Shown here: in pieces, positions 7,964 through 16,060 of the stretch
Position numbering within the stretch: position 1 is the first letter of the stretch
Layout of the letters: each line of letters begins with the position of its first letter
Assembly: GCA_025362535.1 (NCBI GenBank)
Contig: JANYGE010000020.1
Location: 1-22,650, forward strand
Length of the DNA stretch: 22,650 bases
Reading direction: 5' to 3'
From: Hyphomicrobiales bacterium
Lineage (GTDB): Bacteria; Pseudomonadota; Alphaproteobacteria; Rhizobiales; Aestuariivirgaceae
The notes under the pieces: model-generated
Database searches by the model: none
What the model saw: the letters and a program-made list of their open reading frames with translations, nothing else
Told to the model about the DNA's origin: nothing
Translations under genes and position numbers: made by a program

Positions 7964-8053
7964 TTTGTCACTTTCGGCGTTAAGGTTCCCGCCACAATTT
8001 GTTCCAGTTTTATACCTATCGAGCTGGCACGACAACAATAGGGATGACGACAT

Positions 8054-8752
8054 ATGCCGATAGTGGCTTTGGTTGACGATGATCGCAATATCTTAACATC
8101 CGTGGGCATGGTGCTGGAAGCCGAAGGCTACACTGTTCAGAAATATAATGATGGGGCGGCAGCGCTTCAGGGTCTGCAAGATAATCCGCCCGACATGGCG
8201 ATCTTCGATATCAAAATGCCCCGCATGGATGGCATGGAGCTTTTGCGCCGCATTCGCCAAAAAACTGATCTGCCTGTAATTTTCCTTACCTCCAAAGATG
8301 ATGAGATCGATGAGCTCTTCGGCCTCAAAATGGGTGCTGATGATTTTGTCAAAAAGCCTTTCTCACAGCGCTTGTTAGTAGAACGGGTAAAAGCGGTGAT
8401 GCGCCGCGCGGTTCCGCGCGATGGCACGCCTGTGGTGACCGATGCCACCAAGATTATCGAACGTGGCAAATTGGTGATGGATTCAGATCGTCATGCCTGC
8501 ACCTGGGTTGGCCAACCCGTCACCCTCACAGTAACGGAATTCTTGATTTTGCAAGCCTTGGCACTGCGCCCCGGTATTGTGAAAAGCCGCGATGCGCTGA
8601 TGGATGCCGCTTATGATGATCAGGTCTATGTTGATGATCGCACCATCGACAGCCACATCAAGCGCCTGCGCAAGAAGTTCAATCAAGTCGACGAAAGCTT
8701 CGACGGCATTGAAACGCTTTATGGCGTGGGCTATCGTTTTAAAGAGCAATAA
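8054..8752 (+). CDS. chvI: Response regulator ChvI
   Basis: OmpR/PhoB-type response regulator (232 aa), partner of the ChvG kinase. In rhizobia and Agrobacterium the pair senses acid and envelope signals and controls exopolysaccharide, motility and host-interaction genes. The receiver domain (1-120) has [13 protein letters not shown] with the acidic pocket, phosphoacceptor Asp52 in [18 protein letters not shown], the switch Thr in [22 protein letters not shown], and Lys in KKPF. The winged-helix DNA-binding domain ends with [16 protein letters not shown] and YGVGYRF. The sequence follows known ChvI proteins almost word for word. The ATG at 8054 has GGATGA about 8 nt upstream. chvG follows after 27 bp. 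Confidence 0.95.
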   Translation: MPIVALVDDDRNILTSVGMVLEAEGYTVQKYNDGAAALQGLQDNPPDMAIFDIKMPRMDGMELLRRIRQKTDLPVIFLTSKDDEIDELFGLKMGADDFVKKPFSQRLLVERVKAVMRRAVPRDGTPVVTDATKIIERGKLVMDSDRHACTWVGQPVTLTVTEFLILQALALRPGIVKSRDALMDAAYDDQVYVDDRTIDSHIKRLRKKFNQVDESFDGIETLYGVGYRFKEQ

Positions 8753-8779
8753 TGCCGTTAAGAAAGGCGTTGCGCCGCG

Positions 8780-10573
8780 ATGCCTGACTCATTTAAAGAT
8801 TTTGATACAGAGGACTTTCATGATCACGATGAGAGCAGCCCTGTCACGCCAAAACCCTCGCGTGGAATTTTAAAGAGGCTAGCGCCTACCAACCTCACAG
8901 CGCGCATTGCTCTGATTAATATTTTGGGCCTGGTTATTCTGGCCATTGGCATTCTTTATTTCAACCAATTCCGCCAAGGCCTGATCAATGCCCGCGTACA
9001 GAGCCTGTTGGTGCAAGGGCAAATTATTGCCGCAGCAATTGCCGGGTCTGCCACGGCTGATACAAGCTCTATCGTTATTAATCCAGATTCATTGGATGAC
9101 ACCAGCAGTGGCACCGACGCGGAGCAAAGCAGTCTAGACTTTCCTATCAGTCCGGAAACCGCAGGCCCAGTTTTAAAACGTCTTTTGGCTAACACCACCA
9201 TTCGCGCGCAGATTATTGATACGGGTGGCAATATGGTGGTCGATTCAAGCTATCTCTATGGTGGTAATGATATCGTCCAAACCAATCTCAACCCACAAGA
9301 AGGCCGCAAAGAAAATCTCATAACGCGCTTGGTCAACTCCACTCTCGATTGGTTTTTTGCCAATGACTATCCGGTGCATGTCGATTATGGCTTAGACAGC
9401 AACAATGAAGTGCCTGAAGTGAAGGCCGCTTTGAACGGGGCCTCGGTGAGTGTTGTGCGCCTCAATGAAAATCGCGAAATTATTGTTCTGGTTTCAGTTC
9501 CCGTGCAGCGCTTTAGAGCCGTGCTTGGTGCATTGATTCTTTCGACCCAAGGTGGTGAAATTGATGGCGTGTTGCGCGCCGAACGCCGCGTGGTGCTTTT
9601 CACTTTTGGTTTTGAAGCTTTGGTGGCGCTCATGCTGTCAGCCTTGTTGGCCGCCACTATTGCGAGCCCCATCCGCAAACTATCGGCCGCCGCCGATCGG
9701 GTGCGTCGCGGCATCAACAAGCGCGTAGAAATTCCAGATTTTACCGCACGAAGTGATGAGATTGGCCAGCTCTCAGGCTCGCTTCGAGACATGACGGGCG
9801 CGCTTTATAAGCGTATCGAAGCCATTGAGGCTTTTGCCGCAGATGTGAGCCATGAACTTAAAAACCCGCTCACATCTCTGCGCAGTGCCGTTGAGACTTT
9901 AGGCTTTGTAAAAACCGATGAGCAACGCAAGCGACTTATTGAAATCGTTGTGGATGACGTTAAACGCATGGACCGGCTGATCACGGATATTTCCGATGCC
10001 TCACGGCTTGATGCCGAACTTGCGCGCAATGAAACCAGACCTGTCGATATCTCAAAACTACTGGGTAGCATTGTCAATCTCGCCAATGAAACAGGCAAGG
10101 ATGGCGATGCAGAAATTTTACTGGTGGTGCAGCCCGTCACTGAAAAAAATAAAGCGGCCACCAAATATACAGTGCTTGGCAATGATGGGCGGTTGGGGCA
10201 GGTATTTCGCAATCTGATCGACAATGCCCGCTCTTTCACAGGTCCAGGCACCAAAGTGCATGTCCGGGTCCGGCGCTTGGGCAATGATGTTGAAATCCGC
10301 GTCGAAGACCACGGCCCCGGCATTCCGCCGGAAAATCTCGAACGTGTGTTTGAACGTTTTTACACGGATCGTCCAGTGCAGCATTTTGGCCGCAACTCAG
10401 GCCTTGGTCTGGCCATTTCACGCCAAGTGGTCGAGGCCCACAGGGGCACCATCATTGCCGAAAACCGTTTAGGCAAAGCCCTTCCTGATCAAGAACGTCT
10501 GGTTCTCGGTGCGCGCTTTGTGGTGCGCATTCCAGCAATTTCAGGCAATTGGTCGGCGGCTGATCATCAATGA
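8780..10573 (+). CDS. chvG: Sensor histidine kinase ChvG (ExoS)
   Basis: Membrane sensor kinase (597 aa) that phosphorylates ChvI. One membrane helix lies at about residues 43-62, then a periplasmic sensor domain to about 268, a second helix at about 270-295, and a HAMP linker (SPIRKLSAAADRVRRG). The dimerisation domain has His358 in AADVSHELKNPLTSLRSA. The ATPase domain has the N box (FRNLIDNAR), G1 (VEDHGPGIPP), F box (ERFYTD) and G2 (NSGLGLAISRQ). In relatives a periplasmic repressor, ExoR, restrains this kinase; no exoR is in the window. The stop overlaps the hprK start (ATGA). The periplasmic part contains an acidic Ser/Asp-rich stretch (about 104-118) that may be lineage-specific. Confidence 0.95.
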   Translation: MPDSFKDFDTEDFHDHDESSPVTPKPSRGILKRLAPTNLTARIALINILGLVILAIGILYFNQFRQGLINARVQSLLVQGQIIAAAIAGSATADTSSIVINPDSLDDTSSGTDAEQSSLDFPISPETAGPVLKRLLANTTIRAQIIDTGGNMVVDSSYLYGGNDIVQTNLNPQEGRKENLITRLVNSTLDWFFANDYPVHVDYGLDSNNEVPEVKAALNGASVSVVRLNENREIIVLVSVPVQRFRAVLGALILSTQGGEIDGVLRAERRVVLFTFGFEALVALMLSALLAATIASPIRKLSAAADRVRRGINKRVEIPDFTARSDEIGQLSGSLRDMTGALYKRIEAIEAFAADVSHELKNPLTSLRSAVETLGFVKTDEQRKRLIEIVVDDVKRMDRLITDISDASRLDAELARNETRPVDISKLLGSIVNLANETGKDGDAEILLVVQPVTEKNKAATKYTVLGNDGRLGQVFRNLIDNARSFTGPGTKVHVRVRRLGNDVEIRVEDHGPGIPPENLERVFERFYTDRPVQHFGRNSGLGLAISRQVVEAHRGTIIAENRLGKALPDQERLVLGARFVVRIPAISGNWSAADHQ

Positions 10574-10995
10574 GCCCGCAAAACCTTCACGCCAGTTGTG
10601 TCGCCATCGGAGACTATGGTCTGCTTATTCGAGGGGCCTCCGGCAGCGGAAAATCTGATCTGGTGCTGCGCTTGATTGATGAAAACTGCAACGCCACTCT
10701 GGTGGCGGATGATCAAGTTATGATCACCGAAGAGGCTGGCGTTCTTGTTGCCAGTCCACCGCAAAATCTCGCTGGAAAACTTGAAATTAGAGGCCAGGGC
10801 ATCGTGACAAGGACCTATCTTGCCAAAGTGAAACTCAGCCATATTATAGATCTTGTAGCTCCTGCCGAAATCACCCGGATGCCGGAAATGAGTGAGATGC
10901 AAACAACCCTCTTGGGTTTTACGTTTCCACGCCTTAAACTCAACGCTGATCAAGCCTCAGCTCCTGCGCGCATCCGCGCCTTCCTGCGCGGATAA
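10570..10995 (+). CDS. hprK: Short HPr kinase/phosphorylase
   Basis: Kinase domain of HPr kinase/phosphorylase (141 aa), which modifies a Ser of HPr. It has only the C-terminal catalytic half; Gram-positive HprK is about 310 aa with an extra N-terminal domain, and the short form is normal in alphaproteobacteria. The P-loop GASGSGKSD is at residues 22-30 and the family segment EIRGQGIVTRTYLAKVKLSHIIDL follows. The start overlaps the chvG stop by four bases. Its product's target, the Ser of HPr, is encoded two genes downstream, so the module is self-consistent. This chvI-chvG-hprK-EIIA-HPr order is a known rhizobial arrangement. Confidence 0.92.
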   Translation: MSPQNLHASCVAIGDYGLLIRGASGSGKSDLVLRLIDENCNATLVADDQVMITEEAGVLVASPPQNLAGKLEIRGQGIVTRTYLAKVKLSHIIDLVAPAEITRMPEMSEMQTTLLGFTFPRLKLNADQASAPARIRAFLRG

Positions 10996-11083
10996 GTCTT
11001 TTCATGAAGGCCTAAAAGGCGCTAAGCAATGCCTTCGATCAATCTGGGATTTCACGATTAATGATGAACAAGGCTGGCACTTT

Positions 11084-11482
11084 ATGATTGGTTTGGTCCT
11101 CGTTACTCATGGCCGCCTTGCCGATGAGTTTATTCATGCCTTGGAGCATGTGGTGGGCAAACAAGAAAAGATTGAAGCGATCTGCATTGGCCCTGATGAT
11201 CGTATGGATGTGCGGCGCGCCGATATTGCCGCAGCCGTAGAGCGCGTGAATGATGGCAATGGTGTTATGGTCCTCACCGATATGTTTGGTGGAACACCGT
11301 CCAATCTCGCAATCTCGCTTTTGGAAGATGGCAAGGTTGAAGTGGTGGCGGGTTTGAATTTGCCGATGTTGGTAAAACTCGCCCGTGTGCGCAAAGATTG
11401 CAATCTGCACAAAGCCGCCGCCGCGGCCCAGGATGCAGGCCGCAAATACATCAATATCGCAAGCCAGGTTCTGGGTGATTAA
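11084..11482 (+). CDS. PTS EIIA component, mannose family
   Basis: Cytoplasmic phospho-carrier of the EIIA-Man fold (132 aa), accepting phosphate from HPr. His9 in LVLVTHGRLADEF is the expected phosphorylation site, and MVLTDMFGGTPSNLA with the GLNLPML segment are family hallmarks. No EIIB/IIC/IID sugar permease genes are nearby, so it should act in regulation, not sugar import, as in the rhizobial PTS-Ntr-like network. The ATG at 11084 is chosen because the protein then starts MIGLVLVTHG, as in relatives; longer frames overlap hprK. About 88 bp separate it from hprK, the widest gap in this unit. It overlaps the HPr start by one base (TAATG). Confidence 0.9.
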   Translation: MIGLVLVTHGRLADEFIHALEHVVGKQEKIEAICIGPDDRMDVRRADIAAAVERVNDGNGVMVLTDMFGGTPSNLAISLLEDGKVEVVAGLNLPMLVKLARVRKDCNLHKAAAAAQDAGRKYINIASQVLGD

Positions 11483-11754
11483 TGCCAACACTCACCAAGG
11501 AATTAGCAATTATCAATCAACGTGGCCTGCATGCCAGAGCCTCCGCCAAATTTGTGAAATGCGCCGAAGGTTTCGATGCCAATATTTCGGTGAGCAGAGA
11601 AGGCCAAACTGTGCCGGGCACGTCGATCATGGGTCTGATGATGTTGGCCGCCAGTATTGGCACGTCAATCACCGTTGAAGCTTCCGGCCCGCAAGCAGAA
11701 GCAGCGATACAAGCCCTTGAAAACTTAGTAGCCACAAAATTTGACGAGGAATAA
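11482..11754 (+). CDS. Phosphocarrier protein HPr
   Basis: Small PTS phosphocarrier (90 aa). His17 in NQRGLHARASAKF is the EI/EIIA phospho-relay site. Ser48 in GTSIMGLMMLAAS corresponds to the Ser46 modified by HPr kinase, consistent with hprK two genes upstream. Enzyme I is not encoded in the window and must be elsewhere, for example the nitrogen-type EI. The ATG overlaps the preceding stop (TAATG) with GGTGA just upstream. Its 3' end overlaps the proposed mmcB start by 14 bases. Confidence 0.93.
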   Translation: MPTLTKELAIINQRGLHARASAKFVKCAEGFDANISVSREGQTVPGTSIMGLMMLAASIGTSITVEASGPQAEAAIQALENLVATKFDEE

Positions 11755-12214
11755 ACTGGTTGAAATTCCAGCCTCAGCCCTAAAGCCCGATGGCCGCCAA
11801 TCTGAAACGGCAGCAGCCATTCAGCGTGGCGTGGGCCGATTGCTGCGAGCCCATAATTTTTCAATTCTAACCGAGTTCACTTTGGCATCTGGGCGTCGAG
11901 CTGATGTCATTGGTCTCGCTCCGGATGGCACCTTATGGATCGTCGAAATCAAATCATCGCCGGAAGATTTTAAGACCGATAATAAATGGCCAGAATACCG
12001 CGACTATTGCGATCGCTTTTCTTTCGCCATCACGCTCACCATGGATCAACTTATGATGCCTCCAGAAGCGGGGTTGATCGTTGCAGATCAATGGGGCGCC
12101 GAAATTCTCCGTGAAGCCTCAATCCACACATTGCATGCTTCAAGACGACGCGCCGTCTTGATTGCCTTTGCACAAGCAGGCGCACAGAGATTGCACGGGC
12201 TCTGGGATCCGTAA
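11741..12214 (+). CDS. mmcB: MmcB-family DNA repair nuclease-like protein
   Basis: A 157-aa protein of the MmcB family, linked in Caulobacter to mitomycin C resistance and the DNA-damage response. The PD-(D/E)xK-type nuclease core is visible: ASGRRADVIGL followed by LWIVEIKSSPEDF, giving Asp, then Glu-x-Lys. The stretch DNKWPEYRDYCDRFSFAI is also characteristic. No ATG is available; the frame opens with TTG at 11741 inside the end of the HPr gene, giving a 14-base overlap. A start slightly downstream (CTG at 11756, after GAGGA) is possible but less usual. Its stop is directly followed by the stop of the convergent actR gene with no intervening base. No SOS operator is seen, as expected if it is read from the chvI unit. 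Confidence 0.82.
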   Translation: MTRNKLVEIPASALKPDGRQSETAAAIQRGVGRLLRAHNFSILTEFTLASGRRADVIGLAPDGTLWIVEIKSSPEDFKTDNKWPEYRDYCDRFSFAITLTMDQLMMPPEAGLIVADQWGAEILREASIHTLHASRRRAVLIAFAQAGAQRLHGLWDP

Positions 12215-12751
12215 TTACTTTGGCGCGCGCTTGGCTAAAATCCGCTGCAAAGTTCGGCGGTGCATATTGAGCCGGCGTGCCGTTTCCGACACATTGCGGC
12301 TGCACAGTTCAAACACCCGCTGAATATGCTCCCAGCGCACTCTATCAGCTGACATCGGGTTATCAGGCAAAGCATTGCGGTTTTCAGTGTTGCCCATCAG
12401 CGCACCATAAACCGCATCAGCATCGGCAGGCTTGGCGAGATAATCAATCGCCCCCAGCTTCACGGCCGTCACCGCTGTAGCGATATTGCCATAACCCGTC
12501 AGCACCACAACGCGGGCATCAGGCCGTGAGGCATGTAAGGCTTCGATCACATCCAAGCCATTGCCGTCAGTCAGGCGCAAATCAACCACCGCAAAGGCTG
12601 GCGCTTCTTTGCGCACTTCGGCAATGCCTTCGGCTACCGTATCAGCCATGCGCACCACAAAGCCGCGGGTTTCCATGGCCCGGCCCAAACGGGAGAGAAA
12701 GGGTTTGTCATCATCAACGAGAAGGAGAGTTTTATCAGAGAGCTGGTTCAT
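12215..12751 (-). CDS. actR: Redox response regulator ActR (RegA/PrrA family)
   Basis: Two-domain response regulator (178 aa) of the RegA/PrrA/ActR group, which controls respiration, nitrogen and carbon fixation and acid tolerance genes with its kinase ActS. The receiver domain has the acidic pocket LLLVDDDKPF, phosphoacceptor Asp57 in AVVDLRLTDGNGLDVI, the Thr in VVLTGYGNIATAV, and Lys in YLAKPAD. The Fis-type helix-turn-helix at the C-terminus (VRWEHIQRVFELCSRNVSETARRLNMHRRTLQRIL) is nearly invariant in this group. It lies 47 bp behind actS on the same strand, with a weak ribosome site. It abuts mmcB tail to tail. Confidence 0.93.
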   Translation of the reverse strand: MNQLSDKTLLLVDDDKPFLSRLGRAMETRGFVVRMADTVAEGIAEVRKEAPAFAVVDLRLTDGNGLDVIEALHASRPDARVVVLTGYGNIATAVTAVKLGAIDYLAKPADADAVYGALMGNTENRNALPDNPMSADRVRWEHIQRVFELCSRNVSETARRLNMHRRTLQRILAKRAPK

Positions 12752-12798
12752 GAAAATGCTGCATATACGGTCTTGGCCCTAGGGTCCACAGCCTTTCC

Positions 12799-14139
12799 TT
12801 AAACGGCTTTACTGAGATCAATATCCTTGCGCGGCCATGCCACAGTGATCACCGCCCCCTGCAAAGGTGCTTTGTGATTGGACAAAGTGACAACTGCACC
12901 AGAGCGTTCCAGCAAAGTCTTGGCGATGAACAGCCCAAGCCCCATGCCATCATGTTGGCCAGGCTCGGCTTGCCCAGCAGCGCCATAACCTGGCCTTGTG
13001 GTCACAAATGGATCGCCCAGCTGATCAAATATGGATTGATCAAAGCCCGGCCCGTCATCGGATACGGTTAAAGTGGCGTGATTGGCGGTCCAGCGAGCTT
13101 TTACCTGCACTTGAGCTTTGGCAAAATCAAAAGCATTTTCCAGCAAATTTCCAAGACCATAATTAATCGCGGGATTGCGCTTGAAAATCGGCTCTGGTGT
13201 TGGTTTTTTCTCATCGGCTGGGGCAGCATCAATCAGAATCTGCACTTCAGAACCCCGCATGGGGGCCACCAAATCTTCTATCATCGCGTGAAAGCTCACC
13301 TGTTGATAGACATCATCAGAAAGCTGATCAGGAACCGCAAGTCTGGTGAGAATTTCGCGGCAGCGCGCCGCCTGGCTGATGAGCAGATCTATATCCTCCG
13401 TATAGGGAGAAGATTTTGGAACTTCGCGTTTAAGTTCCTTGGCCACCAAGGCAATCGTGGCCAAGGGCGTTCCCAACTCGTGGGCTGCCGCTGCCGCCAA
13501 GCCATTTAAAGCTGAAAGCCGTTGCTCGCGTGCCAACACCATTTCTGTAGCAGAAAGTGCTGAAGACATAAGCCGCGCTTCCTCGGCAATGCGCCTAGCG
13601 TAAATGCTTGAGAATACTGTACCTGAAACCAGTGCCGCCCACATGCCTGCAATATAAGTGGGGGGCAGTTCAAAAACCTGTGTTGCGGCCCATGGCAAAG
13701 GCTTGTGCACAAAGGCCAGCAATGTTGAGCATCCAAAGGCAATGCTCGCTAAAGCCAAGGTCCAAGGCAGGGGCAGGGAGGTTGCCGAAACTGTAATGGG
13801 CACCAGAAACAAAAACGCAAACGGGTTTTCCAAACCGCCGGTGAGGTAAAGCAATCCCGCCAATTGCAAAACATCATAACACAGCAATAATCCGGCGGGC
13901 CTGGACCCAAGTTGCTTACCGCCGCGCCAGCGCAAAGACAGAAAAATGTTAAGCCAAGCACTCAGCGCAATCAGTGAAAGGCAGGCTCCCAAAGGCACTC
14001 GAAACCCTAAAATAAATTGCACCCCTAAAACCGCAATCGATTGCCCGATAACGGCAAGCCAGCGCAAGCGCACCAAAGTGCGAAGCCGCAAAAGCCCTGC
14101 ATTTTGCACATCACCCGGCCTTTGCAGCAGATCCACCAT
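12799..14139 (-). CDS. actS: Redox sensor histidine kinase ActS (RegB/PrrB family)
   Basis: Membrane sensor kinase (446 aa) that reads the quinone pool and redox state. Six hydrophobic segments fill about residues 18-185. The quinone-site heptapeptide GGLENPF (GGxxNPF) is at about 101-107. The H box AAAHELGTPLATIAL contains His220. The redox-active Cys of RegB is conserved at about 260 in AARCREILTRL. The ATPase motifs NLLENAFDFA, VSDDGPGFD and GMGLGLFIAKTLLERSG follow. The ATG at 14139 gives the family-like start MVDLLQRPGD; an in-frame GTG at 14166 is less likely. It is divergent from the SCO/SenC gene with only 53 bp between starts, as regB and senC are in purple bacteria, although here the regulator follows the kinase. 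Confidence 0.92.
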   Translation of the reverse strand: MVDLLQRPGDVQNAGLLRLRTLVRLRWLAVIGQSIAVLGVQFILGFRVPLGACLSLIALSAWLNIFLSLRWRGGKQLGSRPAGLLLCYDVLQLAGLLYLTGGLENPFAFLFLVPITVSATSLPLPWTLALASIAFGCSTLLAFVHKPLPWAATQVFELPPTYIAGMWAALVSGTVFSSIYARRIAEEARLMSSALSATEMVLAREQRLSALNGLAAAAAHELGTPLATIALVAKELKREVPKSSPYTEDIDLLISQAARCREILTRLAVPDQLSDDVYQQVSFHAMIEDLVAPMRGSEVQILIDAAPADEKKPTPEPIFKRNPAINYGLGNLLENAFDFAKAQVQVKARWTANHATLTVSDDGPGFDQSIFDQLGDPFVTTRPGYGAAGQAEPGQHDGMGLGLFIAKTLLERSGAVVTLSNHKAPLQGAVITVAWPRKDIDLSKAV

Positions 14140-14176
14140 AGTTATTTTGTCTCTTCTGAAATTCACATTCCGCGAG

Positions 14177-14182
14177 TATAAT
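14177..14182 (+). promoter_or_regulatory. Perfect -10 element for the SCO gene
   Basis: TATAAT lies 11 bases before the ATG at 14193. A poor -35 (TTCTGA at 14154-14159) is 17 bp upstream. If used, transcription would start within about 5 nt of the start codon, giving a nearly leaderless mRNA, which fits the lack of a ribosome site before this ATG. The gap of 53 bp to actS must also hold the opposite promoter. Confidence 0.4.
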
Positions 14183-14192
14183 CACTTCCAAC

Positions 14193-14810
14193 ATGCAAAA
14201 CAGCTCACTTCTGCCTTCGCGTCCTAAACTCATTCTTGCTGCTGGTCTTATCCTCTTGTCGGTTATTATCGCGGCTTTATCGCTCACCAATTTGAAACCC
14301 GAACAAATGGGGTCAGGCACCGCCCTCATAGGTGGGCCCTTCACCATGGTGAACGAGAAGGGCGAGACCGTAACCGAGAAATCCTTTGCCGGAAAATATA
14401 TGCTGCTGTTTTTCGGGTTTACCAATTGTGGGGATGTCTGCCCGACAGAATTACAGGTTATGGCGGCGGCTTTTACAGAAATGGGAGCCTTATCTGAGAC
14501 GATAACGCCGATATTTGTGTCCATTGACCCCGAGCGAGACAGCCCACAAGTGATGGCGGATTATGTGAAAAACTTCCACCCGCGCTTGCAAGGCCTCACC
14601 GGAACTCCGGACCAAGTGGCAGCCTTTGCCAAGATCTATCATATTTTCTATCAGAAAGTGCCGAATCCAAAAAATCCCGCAGATTATGAAATGGACCACA
14701 GTTCAATTTTGTATCTGATGGGGCCTGATGGTAAGTTCATTAAACATTTTACCTATACAACTGATGCAAAGGGCTTGGCAGAGGCCCTCAAAAAGGTGCT
14801 ACAACCCTGA
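14193..14810 (+). CDS. senC: SCO1/SenC copper chaperone for cytochrome oxidase
   Basis: Membrane-anchored thioredoxin-fold protein (205 aa) that delivers copper to cytochrome c oxidase and is tied to redox signalling in the RegB/RegA context. An N-terminal membrane helix (about residues 12-31) exports the domain to the periplasm. The copper ligands are visible: Cys79 and Cys83 in FTNCGDVCPTEL and His169 in YEMDHSS. VSIDPERDSPQVM is the usual family segment. No ribosome site precedes the ATG at 14193. It is divergent from actS, and followed after a few bases by phaZ on the same strand. Confidence 0.93.
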   Translation: MQNSSLLPSRPKLILAAGLILLSVIIAALSLTNLKPEQMGSGTALIGGPFTMVNEKGETVTEKSFAGKYMLLFFGFTNCGDVCPTELQVMAAAFTEMGALSETITPIFVSIDPERDSPQVMADYVKNFHPRLQGLTGTPDQVAAFAKIYHIFYQKVPNPKNPADYEMDHSSILYLMGPDGKFIKHFTYTTDAKGLAEALKKVLQP

Positions 14811-14839
14811 CCATGATCAAAGGGAATCCGATACACGCC

Positions 14840-16060
14840 ATGCTTTACCCACTTTATGAGATGAACCACGCGGCCCTCCAGCCCATGCGCTTTATGACCA
14901 ATGCGAGCCTGGCTTTTTGGCAGAATGATGCAAATCCCTTGGCAACCACCAGCTTGGGCCGCAGCGCTGTCGCCTCGCTCAGCATGCTTGAACGCGCGAC
15001 GCGGCGCTATGATAAGCCCAGCTTTGAAATTTCCAGCACGCAGGTTAATGGCAAAACCGTTGCGGTCACCGAAAATATTGTTTGGCAATCGCCGTTTTGT
15101 AATTTGATCAATTTTGCCAAAGCCGATCAGAAAAAGCCGCAAGCCAAATTGCTAATGGTGGCTCCCATGTCGGGCCATTTTGCAACACTGTTGCGCGGCA
15201 CCATAGAAGAAATGCTCCCGCATTATGATGTCTACGTAACCGACTGGGTGGATGCCCGCGATGTGCCAGTAGAAGCAGGAAGTTTTGACCTTGATGACTA
15301 TACCGACACACTCGTCACCATATTGCACCACCTGAAGACCAGAGCACATGTAATGGCCGTTTGCCAGCCATCGGTGCCAGTACTTGCCGCTGTTTCCCTG
15401 ATGAATGCGGCCAATGATAAACTCGCACCACTTTCCATGGTGTTGATGGGTGGGCCTGTTGATACCCGCCGCAATCCTACTGCTGTCAATAAACTCGCGG
15501 TAGAAAAAGGCTCAGCCTATTTCCGCAACAACATGATCATGAAAGTCACCGGACCGCACCGGGGTGTGGGCCGCGATGTCTATGCAGGCTTCATGCAGCT
15601 CGGTGGTTTTCTGTCGATGAATATGGATCGCCATTTGAAGGCCCACCGTGATCTTTATCGTTCGCTGGTTGATGGTGTGGAAGAAGATGCCGAAAAGCAC
15701 CAAATTTTCTATGATGAATATATGGCTGTGATGGATTTAACTGCAGAATTCTATCTGCAAACCGTTGATAGGGTTTTCATCAACCATGATTTGCCTAACG
15801 GAACTTATTTGCACCGGGGCAATCAAGTGAACCCAGGCGCAATTACGAAAACGGCACTCATGACCATTGAAGGTGAGCGCGATGATATTTCGGGCGTTGG
15901 CCAATCAGAGGCTGCCCATGATCTTTGCCCCAATATTCCAGCCGCGATGAAAACCCATCATCTGCAAATGGGAGTTGGGCACTATGGGGTGTTCTCTGGC
16001 AAGAAATTTCGCGCCGAGGTCGCACCTAAAATTGTGACCTTCCTTAACGCCCAAAAATAA
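14840..16060 (+). CDS. phaZ: Intracellular polyhydroxybutyrate depolymerase
   Basis: Cytoplasmic granule-associated depolymerase (406 aa) that breaks stored poly-3-hydroxybutyrate into monomers or oligomers. It has the alpha/beta-hydrolase core with Cys175 in VMAVCQPSVPVLAAVSLM, where PhaZ1-type enzymes use Cys as nucleophile, Asp near 348-349 in GERDDISGVG, and His381 in GVGHYGVFSG. VAPMSGHFATLLRGT and VYVTDWVDARDVP are family signatures. Two ATGs compete: 14813, two bases after the senC stop, and 14840. I chose 14840 because the protein then begins MLYPLYEMNHAAL, matching rhizobial relatives; neither has a good ribosome site. The stop overlaps the next start (TAATG). No PHB synthase or phasin gene is in the window. 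Confidence 0.93.
   Translation: MLYPLYEMNHAALQPMRFMTNASLAFWQNDANPLATTSLGRSAVASLSMLERATRRYDKPSFEISSTQVNGKTVAVTENIVWQSPFCNLINFAKADQKKPQAKLLMVAPMSGHFATLLRGTIEEMLPHYDVYVTDWVDARDVPVEAGSFDLDDYTDTLVTILHHLKTRAHVMAVCQPSVPVLAAVSLMNAANDKLAPLSMVLMGGPVDTRRNPTAVNKLAVEKGSAYFRNNMIMKVTGPHRGVGRDVYAGFMQLGGFLSMNMDRHLKAHRDLYRSLVDGVEEDAEKHQIFYDEYMAVMDLTAEFYLQTVDRVFINHDLPNGTYLHRGNQVNPGAITKTALMTIEGERDDISGVGQSEAAHDLCPNIPAAMKTHHLQMGVGHYGVFSGKKFRAEVAPKIVTFLNAQK

Noticed and set aside
7964..8053. N-terminal extension of the HugZ-like protein back to 8053
   Set aside because: The added residues look unlike the family and would fill the chvI promoter region; the ATG at 7963 gives a normal-sized protein.
10996..11083. Possible small gene or RNA in the 88-bp gap between hprK and the EIIA gene
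   Set aside because: No ribosome site with a frame of convincing content and no stable hairpin was seen.
12780..12798. Short CCCTAGGG-centred palindrome between actS and actR as an operator or terminator
   Set aside because: It is only 8 bp perfect, has no T-run, and lies between co-oriented genes expected to be co-transcribed.
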